A stretch of 15,248 nt of DNA from Thalassiosira profunda (GCA_036939355.1 JALLAP010000333.1:1-15248), one strand, 5' to 3'; shown: positions 7,992 through 15,248, counted from the first letter of the stretch. A program made the numbers and translations. Notes: a model not told the origin generated them from the sequence alone.

Positions 7992-10900
7992 ATGGATCCA
8001 TCCCCAGCATCTGCACCGCCGCCCCCTTCGGAGGCGCCAGCCTCCCCCCAGCCTCCCACCGCGACGCCTCCCCCGGCCGGGTCGCCGCCGCCGTCCTACG
8101 AAGCGGCGCTGCGCCTGTCCGCAGCCGAGGACACGACACGTGCACCAACCCCGCAGGGGGCCACGAGTGGCGCCGTGGACCGCGACGCCGCCTCGCCCTC
8201 CCCCGCGCCCGCCGCACCTGCCCCCAAGGAGCCTCGAGACGCCCCTGAAGATATGGAGGAGGCCCCTCCCGCCGCCGCGCCGGCTCTTCCGGCCGCGGCA
8301 AACGGCGCACCAGCCGCAGCCGGGACCAATGCGCCACCCTCCACGGCGGCCGAAACCGCCCCGCCCCCCTTCGGCGTCGACCCCCAGGTCCTCTCGCCCC
8401 AGTGCCAGGCCCTCATGTCCGACGCCAAGCAGGACACGGAGGAAAAATCCTCCCCCGCCCCGGCCGCCGCGGCGGCGGCGGCACCCAAATTCCGCAAGTG
8501 CGTCGCCGTGCCCATGCTGGCCTCGCCCCGCCGCCCGCGGATGGGCGCGTGCTCCCAGCCGGGGTGCGGGAGGTACGCCCTCGCCAACGAGTTGGGCGGG
8601 GGGCTGTGCGTCGTCCACGCCGAGGCCGCGACGGAGCAGGAAAAGGTCGCCCAAGGGGCGAATCAGGTGCGTTTGTCATTTGTGTGCACATGATGTGAGC
8701 GTCATTGCTTAGTGTCATTGAACGATCTGACCGAATGTTTCGCCCCCTATCCTACTCCCAACATTTGCAGGGCCTCCCTTCCATTGGCCAACAGGAGGGG
8801 GAGGAGCTCGCCACCCAGGAATCCGCCAATCCATCCGCCGCCCCCTGCAAGTTCAGCGGGGGGTGCACCGAGAGTGCCACCGTGGGGGGGAATTGCCAAA
8901 CCCACAACGACTCAATGCTCGAAGAGGCTGATCTTTTGAGCACCCTTTTCCACTCCTCGGGGGCCTCGGCCTCGGGGGAGTCGGGGGGGGAGGATGGAAA
9001 TAGTGTGGGGAGCGAGGGGGGGATGCCCCGGCCCACCACCATGGGGAAGGAGCCGGACGAGAAGGGCATCAGCACGGAGGAGGACAATCTTCAAGTGCCC
9101 AACGCCGTTACGCTCGAGGAAGAGGACATCGTCGGAGAGCTCCCTCCCGACTACATTTCCCCCGAGGCGCGCCGCGTCCTGGCCAACTTCAAGAAGAAGG
9201 CGGCCCTTCCCTCCAAGAAGAAAGACAAGAAGCAGAGGGAGACGCAGAAGAAGAGGGAGCAGACGGAGAAGCAGAAAGAGAAGGAGATTCTCCTCCAGCT
9301 CCTCAAGGCCAAAACCCCCTCCCCCAGCCCCGATGGCAAACTTCCCCCGGAGACCGCCAACTACCTCCGGTCGTGGCTCCTGAGCAAGCAGCACTTCGAG
9401 CACCCGTACCCTTCCGAGATGGAAGCGCTCCAAATCAGGCACGCCACGGGCGCGGACGGGAAGCAGCTGAAGAACTGGTTCGTCAACAACCGCAAGCGGG
9501 TGTGGCGCCCCCTGATGGCGGAATTCCGCACCCAGCACGGATTGGCGGACGACGAGGCCATCCCCGGGCACCTCCTGGACACGCTCGAGGACGCCCCGGA
9601 GCCGTTGATCCGCCCGGGCGAGCTGCAGGCGGCTGCCAATGGCCGTCCCAAACCTCCCAAGAAGTGCGACGGTTTCAAGCCGGTCGAGCTGACCGCGTCG
9701 GCCGATTCCGTGGCGGCCGCATCGATGGTCATGATGAGCGAGAGCCGCGCCGCGTCGCCCGCCAACTCNGTCGGCCGATTCCGTGGCGGCCGCATCGATG
9801 GTCATGATGAGCGAGAGCCGCGCCGCGTCGCCCGCCAACTCGTCGACGTCCACTGTCGCGTCCACCGAGAGTGCGATCGCGCCCAAGGTGCTCTACAAAG
9901 AGAACGTCAAGCTCAACGTGGGCGGCACCATCGTCCAGGTCCCCTCGGCCATCCTCATGAAGTACCCGGGGTCCAGGATCGCCTCCATCGCGCGTTCGGC
10001 CATGCTGATTGAGTCGTCAGGCGCTCCCATCGCCCTGGCGAACAACTACGAGCTGTTCCGCCACTGCATCTACTACCTGTGCAACGGCAAGGTGACCCTT
10101 CCCCACGACGTGCGGAGGGTGGACTTCGAGAGGGAGATGCGGGACTTCGGCATCCCCTACGACGAGCGCCGCATTGCGGGAGGGAATGCGAAGAATCCCG
10201 TGGGGAGGCCCCGGAAGTATCCCTTGGGGCGGGAGATCTCGCCAACGACCGTCACGCAACTCAATCGGCCCATCATTGTCTCTGCCGCGACGACCTCCAC
10301 GGCGTCTCATCAGGTGCCCAAGTCGGATTTCTCTGGTCCGCCGGAGATGGAAGCGGCGCCCGGCTCCGAGCCCGAGATCGCGGAGATGGAGTTGGAAGCG
10401 ACGGAGCAGGGTACGGAAGAGGCGACAAAGGCGCCATCCCCCCTCGACGTCCTCTCCACCGTCGCCTCGCGCTCTAGCTCGCCAGTGGCTTTCACCGGCG
10501 CCCCTGTGGCAGGTGCTGACGGCAAATCTAAGCCTCACAAGACCCGTTGGATGTGCGGGCACTGTGAGGCTTGTCTGCGCGACGACTGCGGGAAGTGCAA
10601 GGCCTGTCTCGACAAGCCCAAGTTCGGAGGCAAGGGCACGTTGAGAAGCAAGTGCCTCCTGAGGAAGTGCCCCCACGCGCTACAGAAGCCTAAGGATTCG
10701 GAGCAGGACAAGGCGGCCCCGGCCGGCAACACCCGGACGAGGTCGTCCTCCGTGTCCGAGCGCAAGCCCGACATTCCCAACCTCCCGGGTTTGGCTTCGG
10801 AAAAGCGGTGGCGCGAGAACCTGGAGCATCTGCGTCCCTGCATCAAGCCGGACGGCCTCCTCGACTACAGCGTCATCCCCAACGAGCAAATTCGCGGCCG

Positions 10901-13900
10901 CGTCAAAAGCTGGGTCAAGGAGCAGCGGAAGGCATACCGGTTCCGGGTGAGCGGCGAGAAAACGAACATGACGGACGAGCGGTTCGGATTGCTGCAGGAG
11001 GCCAACTTTCCCTTCACGTTCAAGCACTCCATCGCGGACAAGTTCTTCGAGCGCAGCGAGCTCACCACCGTCGCTACCATGAATGCGGCGTCGACGGGCC
11101 CCACGTCGTCCCTCGATGCGCTGTGCCTGGTCACCTCCCAATCGTTTGATGCCATGGACGTGGCGGAGGACGAGGATGTGGACTTTGACAACGAGGAAGA
11201 GACGGCCCCTGCCCCTGATGCTGACGACGCTGCCCCTGAAGCTCTGAAACGAAGTGCGACTGGAAGGCTCATGAGCTGCAACAAGTGCGAGGCTTGCCTG
11301 CGCGACGACTGTGGCGAGTGCAAGGCCTGCCTCGACAAGCCCAAGTTTGGAGGGCCCGGCCGGGCCAGGAGGAAGTGCTTCAATAGGCAGTGTTTGGCGA
11401 AAGTTCACCAATCGAAGGACGAACAGAAACCTACTGCTGCCGCGAAGCCAGCTGCCACGGGGGACGAGGACGACGAGAAGGCTAGCAAGAAAGAAGAAGC
11501 TAGGATGCAGCGAGAGCTCGCTCGGATCCGCGCAGAATTGGACGAGAGGGCGTCGAAGGTGAAGGGATACAAGGCGCCGCTTGGACGTCGCTCGAGCAGA
11601 CGCATCGAGGAGCAGATATTGACGGAAGAGGAGGAGGAGGACAGTTCCAGCGACGAAGAACACTCCGACAGCGACAGCGACAGCGACACGGAAGAAGAGT
11701 CGTCGGACAGTGAATCCGAGACCGAGTCAGAGAGCAGTGGCGACGAGGATGACAGCCACCCCAGCCAGGACCTGTGCGATGCCGTGTACCGGACGGCGAT
11801 GACCGCCGGAATGTCCGGCCAGGCCTTGCCCCGTGGCGTGACTGTTCGCCCTTCGGGCAAATGGGTGAGCTCAGTTTTACTCGTTGCGTCTCAGTTTGTG
11901 TCTCTGTGCCACTTCTCTCATCCCCTCCTCCCCTCCCTATTTCTTGCAGCAAGTGCAAATTTACTACGCCGGAGTGTCGCGCTACATTGGCCTCTTCGAT
12001 AATAAGCAGGAAGCCGCCGCCGCTTACGAGATGGCGAGGGAGTGCTCTGAAGGGTTGGCGGACGACAATCCGTCGCCTCAGCGCGTCAAGAAGAACATCG
12101 AAAAGATTCGCAAGGCAGCGTTCTCGGGCGGTGAGTGGAAGAGCCGTCACATGGCGGCGTCGAGGAAGCGACGCGAGGACAAGAAGCCGGTTGCCGAGGC
12201 GAAGGGCAGCTCGAAGAGCAAGCGAGCTGCCCCAGCTCTTCCGACGCGGAAGCGTAAGGAGCGCGAGAACGCCTCGAAGAAAGCCGAGGGCGCCAGGGCC
12301 AAGCTTGGCCTCAGGCATGCATCCAAGCCACCGGCGGCGAAGCCAGCCCCAGTGAGCAAGAAGGCTGCTCCGGCGCCTCCCAAGGCGAAGAGAGCGAGGG
12401 TGGAAAGGCCAAAGCCAGTCAAAGCATCCCCAGCTCCCAAGGTGGCCAAGGCGAAGAAACCCGCATGGTCGTCTAAGAAGTCCACCTGGGACAACCTTGA
12501 GAAGGAGGCGGAGAAGATTGGGGGCAAGCGTACGTTCAACAACGAGATTTACGAGAGGGCCAAGTCCCTGGCGAACAAGCTGCCTCGCGGCATCACTGTC
12601 AGGCCTTCCGGCAAATGGGTGAGTGCCACAACAGTAAAGGTTCATTTCTTTTCCACGTTTGCCTCTCTCACAGCTATAAATGCCTCTTCTAAACGGCACT
12701 GCAGCAAGTCCAGATGTACTACCAGGGCAAATCGAGGTACATGGGCGTCTTCGATTCTAAGCTCGACGCCGCCGTTGGATACGAGCTGGCGAGAGAGGTC
12801 CTCAATGAGTTCAAGGACGACGCGGTGACTGACGAACAAGCGAAGGAGAACATTCTCCTCATGCGGAAGGCGGCATTCTCTTTCATGGAGCACAAGGGGA
12901 ACGTCGCGCCCATCAAGAGGCAAAAGACCGTGGATACGAAGCCAAAGGGACCACGCAAGCCCCCTCGTGACCGATCGACGGATGCAGTGACGACCATGGT
13001 GACGAGGCAGAAGCCGGCTGCTGCGACTGCGGTCACGGCAGCTCCCACCATGACGACCAGGCGCTCTGGAAGGGTGCACACGGAGCCAGACCCCATCAGC
13101 GACCGCAGCAGCGAACGCAGCAGCGACGAGGAAATGGAGGTCGTGCAAAGCACTCCGAAGGCTGCCAAGCCAGTGCAGCAGCAACCCACCGCAGCAGCTG
13201 CCACTGCACCCACGGACATGAATGTCGACAGCCCACCGTCGCCTTCGCAAAAGATCGTCACGAAAGATCTGCCTGAAGTGGGCCCTGGCTGGACCGTGCA
13301 AATTCGCACGAGGAAGGATGGCTTGAGCAGGGACTGTGAGTATTTGCATTCGCCTTTTGACTGCATTGCTGCGAACAACCCCGCCTCACACAAGGCTGCC
13401 TTCCATTCGTTTAGATTACTACCATTCTCCCAACGGCATCCGTTTTCGCAACATGCACGATGCCTTGGCGCATGCCAAGGCGACTGACAGTGGCGCGGGC
13501 AAGTCTAGCCCCAGCGCCGGTTCGTTTGGCGCGATTGGATACAGGTTCAGCAAGAACTTTGCCGACGAAAGCGGGAACAGCCTTGGATGGTTTGAGGGCG
13601 TGGTCATCGGTGTTGTCGCTGGGTCGGGTGAGTAGCTGCAGGCATGCCCCCTGCAAGNGATGGTTTGAGGGCGTGGTCATCGGTGTTGTCGCTGGGTCGG
13701 GTGAGTAGCTGCAGGCATGCCCCCTGCAAGCTCCTTGTACGATCGCACCATTCTCATCGACCTTATGTGTCTTGTGCTCCTCCAGAGAACATGAGGCGCG
13801 TCAAATACGAAGCCGATGGGTACATCGAGGAGCTCAGCTTGGATGAACTCAAGGCCCTTGCGAAGGAGGCCAATGCAGGAGGAATCCAGAAGCTGCCGTC

Positions 13901-14636
13901 GGTCGCCTCCTCGCCCAGTGACCCGCCTGGCACCGTGATCAAAGATCTGCCTGACTGTGGCCCCGGGTGGATCCTCAAGATCGTCCCACGCAAGAACACC
14001 ACCCACAAGCATCATGATTACTATTACTACTCCCCGACAGGCGAGAAGTTCAAGGCTCTGAAGGCCGCGCAGAGTGCTGCGGCCTCATCTCGCTATCGCC
14101 AAGCGCCTTCTTCCCCAGCCGTGGCGTTCGGAGCTGTCGGCCACAAGTTCAAGAAGCAGTTCGGGGATGGCAAATGGTACGAAGGGGTCGTTGTGAAGAT
14201 TCTGAAGAATTCAGCCAATGGCAACGATCGTCGCTGCCATTATCCGGCTGACGATGACTTCGAGGACCTCAGCCTGGCCGACCTGCGCAAACTCGACGAG
14301 CTGGAGAGCAGCAAGCCTGCGGGAGAGGTGGAGGAAGTCGTGTCCAGCGACGACGGGATGCACAATGACTTGTGCGAGACCTGCGGGGACGCAGGCGAGT
14401 TGCTCTGCTGCTCGACTTGCAATCTGGTGTTCCACCTCGGATGCACCCGGCCCAAGCTCGACCAGCTGCCAGAGGGCGACTGGAGCTGCGCCTATTGCGT
14501 TGCATCGGGAGACGTGAAGAACACGAGCAAACAAGATCAGCAGAAGGCTCGCCTGGCGGTCGAGGAGATCGAGATGCTGAAGGAAGAGGCCGCGGCCAAG
14601 AAGGGATCTCGTAAGAAATCGAAGCGCGTAGCGTAA
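7992..14636 (+). CDS. Large multi-domain chromatin reader: homeodomain, T1, 2 CXXC, HA, 2 AP2, 2 MBD-like, 2 Tudor-like, PHD
   Basis: Six exons: 7992-8666, 8771-11864, 11950-12618, 12705-13335, 13415-13627 and 13786-14636. As written, exon 2 is frameshifted by 73 extra bases at an N. Discounting them, every splice joins in frame and the product is about 2,019 residues. Order by corrected residue number: Pro/Ala-rich 1-170; Cys/His modules 187-209 and 251-270; Lys/Glu-rich helix about 366-402; TALE homeodomain 413-478; T1/BTB-like 574-668; AT-hook-like GRPRK near 679; CXXC 796-834; HA domain 880-947; CXXC 1037-1075; acidic tract about 1152-1196; AP2 1220-1265; Lys/Ala-rich linker about 1300-1435; AP2 1443-1490; MBD-like 1644-1685; Tudor-like 1703-1760; MBD-like 1791-1835; Tudor-like 1849-1910; PHD 1933-1974; basic C-terminus GSRKKSKR. 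A nuclear protein that binds DNA and reads CpG and histone state is inferred. Being two or more adjacent genes is less likely because open frame and splicing are continuous. Confidence 0.82.
8550..8905 (+). other. Two small Cys/His modules in the N-terminus of the large chromatin protein
   Basis: Module 1 is C187-x4-C192-x13-C206-x2-H209 in exon 1; module 2 is C251-x5-C257-x9-C267-x2-H270 in exon 2, so intron 1 falls between them. Both have the C..GC...A...G.C..H spacing of short CCCH repeats found in WRKY19-type proteins of plants and stramenopiles. Zinc binding is inferred. Confidence 0.5.
8667..8770 (+). other. Intron 1 of the large chromatin gene
   Basis: 104 bp, donor GTGCGT, acceptor TTTGCAG, phase 0. 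Reading through meets an in-frame TGA about 30 bp in; splicing joins exon 1 to the frame of the second Cys/His module. Confidence 0.85.
9332..9529 (+). other. TALE-type homeodomain in the large chromatin protein
   Basis: Residues 413-478. LPPETANYLRSWLL makes helix 1; HPYPSE is the three-residue loop extension with the PYP signature of TALE (KN/PBC-like) homeodomains; LKNWFVNNRKRVWRP is recognition helix 3 with WFxNxRxR. DNA-contacting Asn and Arg are present. A Lys/Glu-rich coiled-coil-like stretch precedes it. Confidence 0.88.
9697..9841 (+). repeat. Exact 72-bp duplication around a single N: unmerged contig overlap
   Basis: Copy A is 9697-9768, N is 9769 and copy B is 9770-9841; the copies are identical. 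The inserted 73 bases shift the frame by +1. Upstream the homeodomain frame is open, and downstream the T1/CXXC frame is open exactly one base out of register. This looks like an assembly artefact rather than biology. Confidence 0.93.
9888..10172 (+). other. T1/BTB (potassium-channel-tetramerisation-like) domain in the large chromatin protein
   Basis: Corrected residues 574-668. VKLNVGGTIVQVPSAILMKY, PGSRIASI, ELFRHCIYYLCNGKVTLP and EMRDFGIP match the T1/KCTD pattern VxLNVGG...L...PgS...lFrhil.yL..Gk..LP...dfgIp. No membrane segments follow, so this is a KCTD-like oligomerisation domain, not a channel. An AT-hook-like core GRPRK follows near residue 679. Confidence 0.82.
10554..10670 (+). other. 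CXXC zinc finger 1
   Basis: Corrected residues 796-834 with eight Cys in CXXC order: CGHCEACLRDDCGKCKACLD, then PKFGG and C-x4-C. The KFGG motif that contacts unmethylated CpG in MLL, CFP1 and DNMT1-type CXXC domains is present. Confidence 0.93.
10806..11009 (+). other. Helicase-associated (HA) domain between the two CXXC fingers
   Basis: Corrected residues 880-947. The pattern RW...L..L, a central IP...I, then VKSWVKEQRKAYRF, GEKTNMTDERFGLLQEANF matches the HA three-helix repeat (WVxxQRxxY...MTxxRxxxLxxxxF). No helicase motor is present. It is probably a DNA-binding helical bundle. Confidence 0.75.
11277..11393 (+). other. CXXC zinc finger 2
   Basis: Corrected residues 1037-1075, the same 39-residue length as finger 1. 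Eight Cys: CNKCEACLRDDCGECKACLD, PKFGG, C-x4-C. It is near identical to finger 1 in the N-terminal half and clearly different after KFGG, consistent with an internal duplication. A Glu/Ser/Asp tract (about 11622-11755) follows. Confidence 0.93.
11826..12048 (+). other. AP2/ERF-like DNA-binding domain 1 (split by intron 2)
   Basis: LPRGVTVRPSGKW (1220-1232) ends exon 2 and QVQIYYAGVSRYIGLFD begins exon 3, followed by EAAAAYEMARE. This is the AP2 pattern RPxGKWxxxIxxxGxxxxxGxFdxxxeAAxAYexA. The intron lies directly after the Trp codon. Confidence 0.85.
11865..11949 (+). other. Intron 2 of the large chromatin gene
   Basis: 85 bp, donor GTGAGC, acceptor CTTGCAG, phase 0, directly after the Trp of RPSGKW in AP2 domain 1. 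Confidence 0.93.
12580..12800 (+). other. AP2/ERF-like DNA-binding domain 2 (split by intron 3)
   Basis: LPRGITVRPSGKW (1443-1455) ends exon 3 and QVQMYYQGKSRYMGVFD begins exon 4, followed by AAVGYELARE. It is a close copy of domain 1, with the intron at the same codon and phase. The Lys/Ala/Pro-rich linker between the two domains resembles a histone H1 tail. Confidence 0.85.
12619..12704 (+). other. Intron 3 of the large chromatin gene
   Basis: 86 bp, donor GTGAGT, acceptor ACTGCAG, phase 0, directly after the Trp of RPSGKW in AP2 domain 2. Same position as intron 2 in the first copy. Confidence 0.93.
13336..13414 (+). other. Intron 4 of the large chromatin gene
   Basis: 79 bp, donor GTGAGT, acceptor CGTTTAG, phase 1. 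The joined codon T|AT restores DYYYHSP, matching DYYYYSP in the second MBD-like copy. Confidence 0.88.
13586..13730 (+). repeat. Exact 72-bp duplication around a single N: second unmerged contig overlap
   Basis: Copy A is 13586-13657, N is 13658 and copy B is 13659-13730, all identical. It spans the 3' end of exon 5 and the start of intron 5. The overlap length equals that of the first N site, pointing to a fixed assembler overlap. Confidence 0.93.
13628..13785 (+). other. Intron 5 of the large chromatin gene (enlarged in this text by an assembly duplication)
   Basis: 158 bp as written, donor GTGAGT, acceptor CTCCAG, phase 1. Discounting the 73 extra bases around the N gives 85 bp, like introns 2 and 3. 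The joined codon G|AG continues into NMRRVKYEADGY. Confidence 0.85.
13947..14303 (+). other. MBD-like plus Tudor-like unit 2
   Basis: MBD-like, 1791-1835: LPDCGPGWILKIVPRKN, then DYYYYSPTGEKFK. Leu stands at the post-GW arginine position and Lys replaces the FR arginine, so methyl-CpG affinity may be altered. Tudor-like, 1849-1910: FGAVGHKFKKQF, KWYEGVVVKIL, FEDLSLADLRKL. The unit repeats the order of unit 1 but has no intron. Confidence 0.7.
14373..14498 (+). other. PHD finger at the C-terminus of the large chromatin protein
   Basis: C4HC3 order from C1933 to C1974: CETC, CSTC in ELLCCSTC, FHLGC and WSCAYC, with LPEGDW before the last pair. The GDAGELLCC core with no aromatic cage residue resembles AIRE/BHC80-type PHD fingers that prefer unmodified H3K4; that specificity is inference. 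Confidence 0.92.
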
Positions 14637-15045
14637 GTGCCTCGCATGCGCATCTGAAATGTTGGCGGGCACCCAGCTGGTGCAACTGTCTATTGTATTG
14701 GAGCAAAGAAATGTATTGAAATCAACCCTTTTAAGAGATTATTAGTATCAACACTCTGGTGTACTGAGGCATTGCATATACCATAGACAAGCCGAGCAGC
14801 AACCACGCAAGAAGGGGGTGAAGTGGTCAGTTCTGCCTATTTTAATGACCCTTTGTCCTATACCAAATGCTTCCCGCGGCGCTTCCATCGGCCACGCTGT
14901 GCGAAGGGGTTCTCTATTTCACAACCCTCGCTATATTCATGTCTTTTGTGGCTTTGGTAACAGCGACACCGAGTAAAACCACGCTCTTCTGGCCTGTTGT
15001 GCATTTGCTCTGTCCTCCGTTACATACATCGCAGTTTAGGCCATT
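14637..15045. other. Convergent 3' spacer between the large chromatin gene and the Rab gene
   Basis: 409 bp between two convergent stop codons. An AT-rich stretch (about 14690-14750, with CAAAGAAATGTATTGAAATC) may hold the polyadenylation region of the chromatin gene. No coding region, RNA gene or repeat recognised. Confidence 0.5.
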
Positions 15046-15248
15046 TCAGCAGCAGTATCCGCCTTCTCCATCGTCGTCCAACCCCAGATTGGCAGCGCCC
15101 TTCCCTGCGCCCTTGTTCAAGTTCACTGCCGTCTTGGGCTTTCCAGGAACCGTGTTCAACAGAAGATCGGGATCCTCGAGTATCTTGTGCACCACCTCCA
15201 TGAACGCCTCCTGCACGCCCGTCTTGGTTTTGGCGCTGGCCTCCAAAA
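15046..15248 (-). CDS. Rab-family small GTPase, C-terminal end (Rab18/RabC-like)
   Basis: The last 66 complete codons of a gene that continues past the right window edge; no start is present. The visible part opens with EASAK, the G5 guanine-base-binding motif (SAK). It continues with TKTGVQEAFMEVVHKILEDP, the final alpha helix of a Rab, then a flexible hypervariable tail and the C-terminal YCC, a double-Cys geranylgeranylation signal that anchors Rabs to membranes. The helix wording favours Rab18/RabC, but subfamily cannot be settled without switch regions. Role: vesicle or lipid-droplet trafficking, inferred from family. Confidence 0.87.
   Translation of the reverse strand, partial: LEASAKTKTGVQEAFMEVVHKILEDPDLLLNTVPGKPKTAVNLNKGAGKGAANLGLDDDGEGGYCC

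Larger units (their letters stand above)
13269..13856 (+). other. MBD-like plus Tudor-like unit 1
   Basis: MBD-like part, 1644-1685: LPEVGPGWTVQIRTRKDG, then DYYYHSPNGIRFR, the methyl-CpG-binding fold pattern GW...RK..D.YY.SP.G..FR; intron 4 splits the first Tyr codon. The first DNA-contacting Arg of canonical MBDs (just after GW) is replaced by Val, while the FR arginine (R1677) is kept. Tudor-like part, 1703-1760: GAIGYRFSKNF, WFEGVVIGV, then RRVKYEADGYIEELSLDEL after intron 5. Confidence 0.72.

Noticed and set aside
7941..8654. Antisense open frame of 237 codons over exon 1 of the large gene
   Set aside because: Gly/Arg-rich shadow of a Pro/Ala-rich coding sequence; no domain.
9697..9841. 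Genuine tandem duplication of 72 bp
   Set aside because: It is perfectly identical, separated by an N, breaks frame, and is matched by a second N site of the same overlap length. An assembly cause is far more likely.
8912..9886. Antisense open frame across the homeodomain region
   Set aside because: It crosses the N artefact, is Leu/Arg-rich low complexity, and lies opposite a clear coding region.
9770..10012. Continuation of the homeodomain frame past the N
   Set aside because: Past the N it yields Arg/His/Gly-rich nonsense to a stop, while another frame carries T1 and CXXC. It results from the 73-bp assembly insertion.
9888..10172. Voltage-gated potassium channel
   Set aside because: T1-like domain only; no membrane segments or pore signature follow.
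11826..12800. AP2 domains as part of a mobile integrase or homing endonuclease
   Set aside because: No recombinase or endonuclease catalytic motif nearby; the domains lie in a spliced multi-domain host gene.
1..15248. tRNA, rRNA or transposon genes
   Set aside because: No cloverleaf, rRNA-like stretch, terminal repeats, transposase or reverse transcriptase recognised by eye.

Overview
The window is nuclear DNA from a eukaryote, most likely a centric diatom or close stramenopile alga with GC-rich coding sequence. The reasons are short spliceosomal introns (79-104 bp, GT-AG), gene spacers of 100-550 bp, divergent AP2-like domains, a helicase-associated (HA) domain outside a helicase, and an ARM-repeat protein with an N-terminal CxxC...CxxC module of a kind I associate with diatoms. 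The placement is inferred; no marker gene fixes the species.

Seven protein genes alternate strand without exception. (1) Minus, 1-966: 5' part of a DBP10/DDX54-type DEAD-box helicase with one intron. (2) Plus, 1237-2568: two-domain FEX/CrcB fluoride exporter. (3) Minus, 2672-3541: coiled-coil IQ protein resembling DRC10/IQCD. (4) Plus, 4088-6481: 797-residue ARM-repeat protein. (5) Minus, 6760-7689: SGF29-type tandem-Tudor protein preceded by a SAP30-like Sin3-binding domain. (6) Plus, 7992-14636: a six-exon gene for a very large chromatin protein. (7) Minus, 15046-15248: C-terminal end of a Rab GTPase.

Gene 6 is the centre of interest. Two single-N positions (9769 and 13658) each sit between two identical 72-bp copies. 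Both look like contig ends that overlap but were never merged. Collapsing one copy plus the N (73 bp) restores the reading frame at the first site, and at the second shrinks an oversized 158-bp intron to 85 bp. Conceptually corrected, the gene encodes about 2,019 residues: Pro/Ala-rich N-terminus, two small Cys/His modules, TALE homeodomain, T1/BTB-like domain, AT-hook-like motif, two CXXC zinc fingers flanking an HA domain, acidic tract, two AP2 domains separated by a Lys/Ala-rich linker, two MBD-like/Tudor-like units and a C-terminal PHD finger. It would combine sequence-specific DNA binding with reading of CpG state and histones.

Genes 5 and 6, both chromatin readers, are head to head across 302 bp, so coordinated expression is plausible. 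The DBP10/FEX and DRC10-like/ARM pairs are also divergent; the latter promoter holds a CAAGAC cluster and a partly duplicated block of about 74 bp. I saw no tRNA, rRNA, CRISPR array or transposon.
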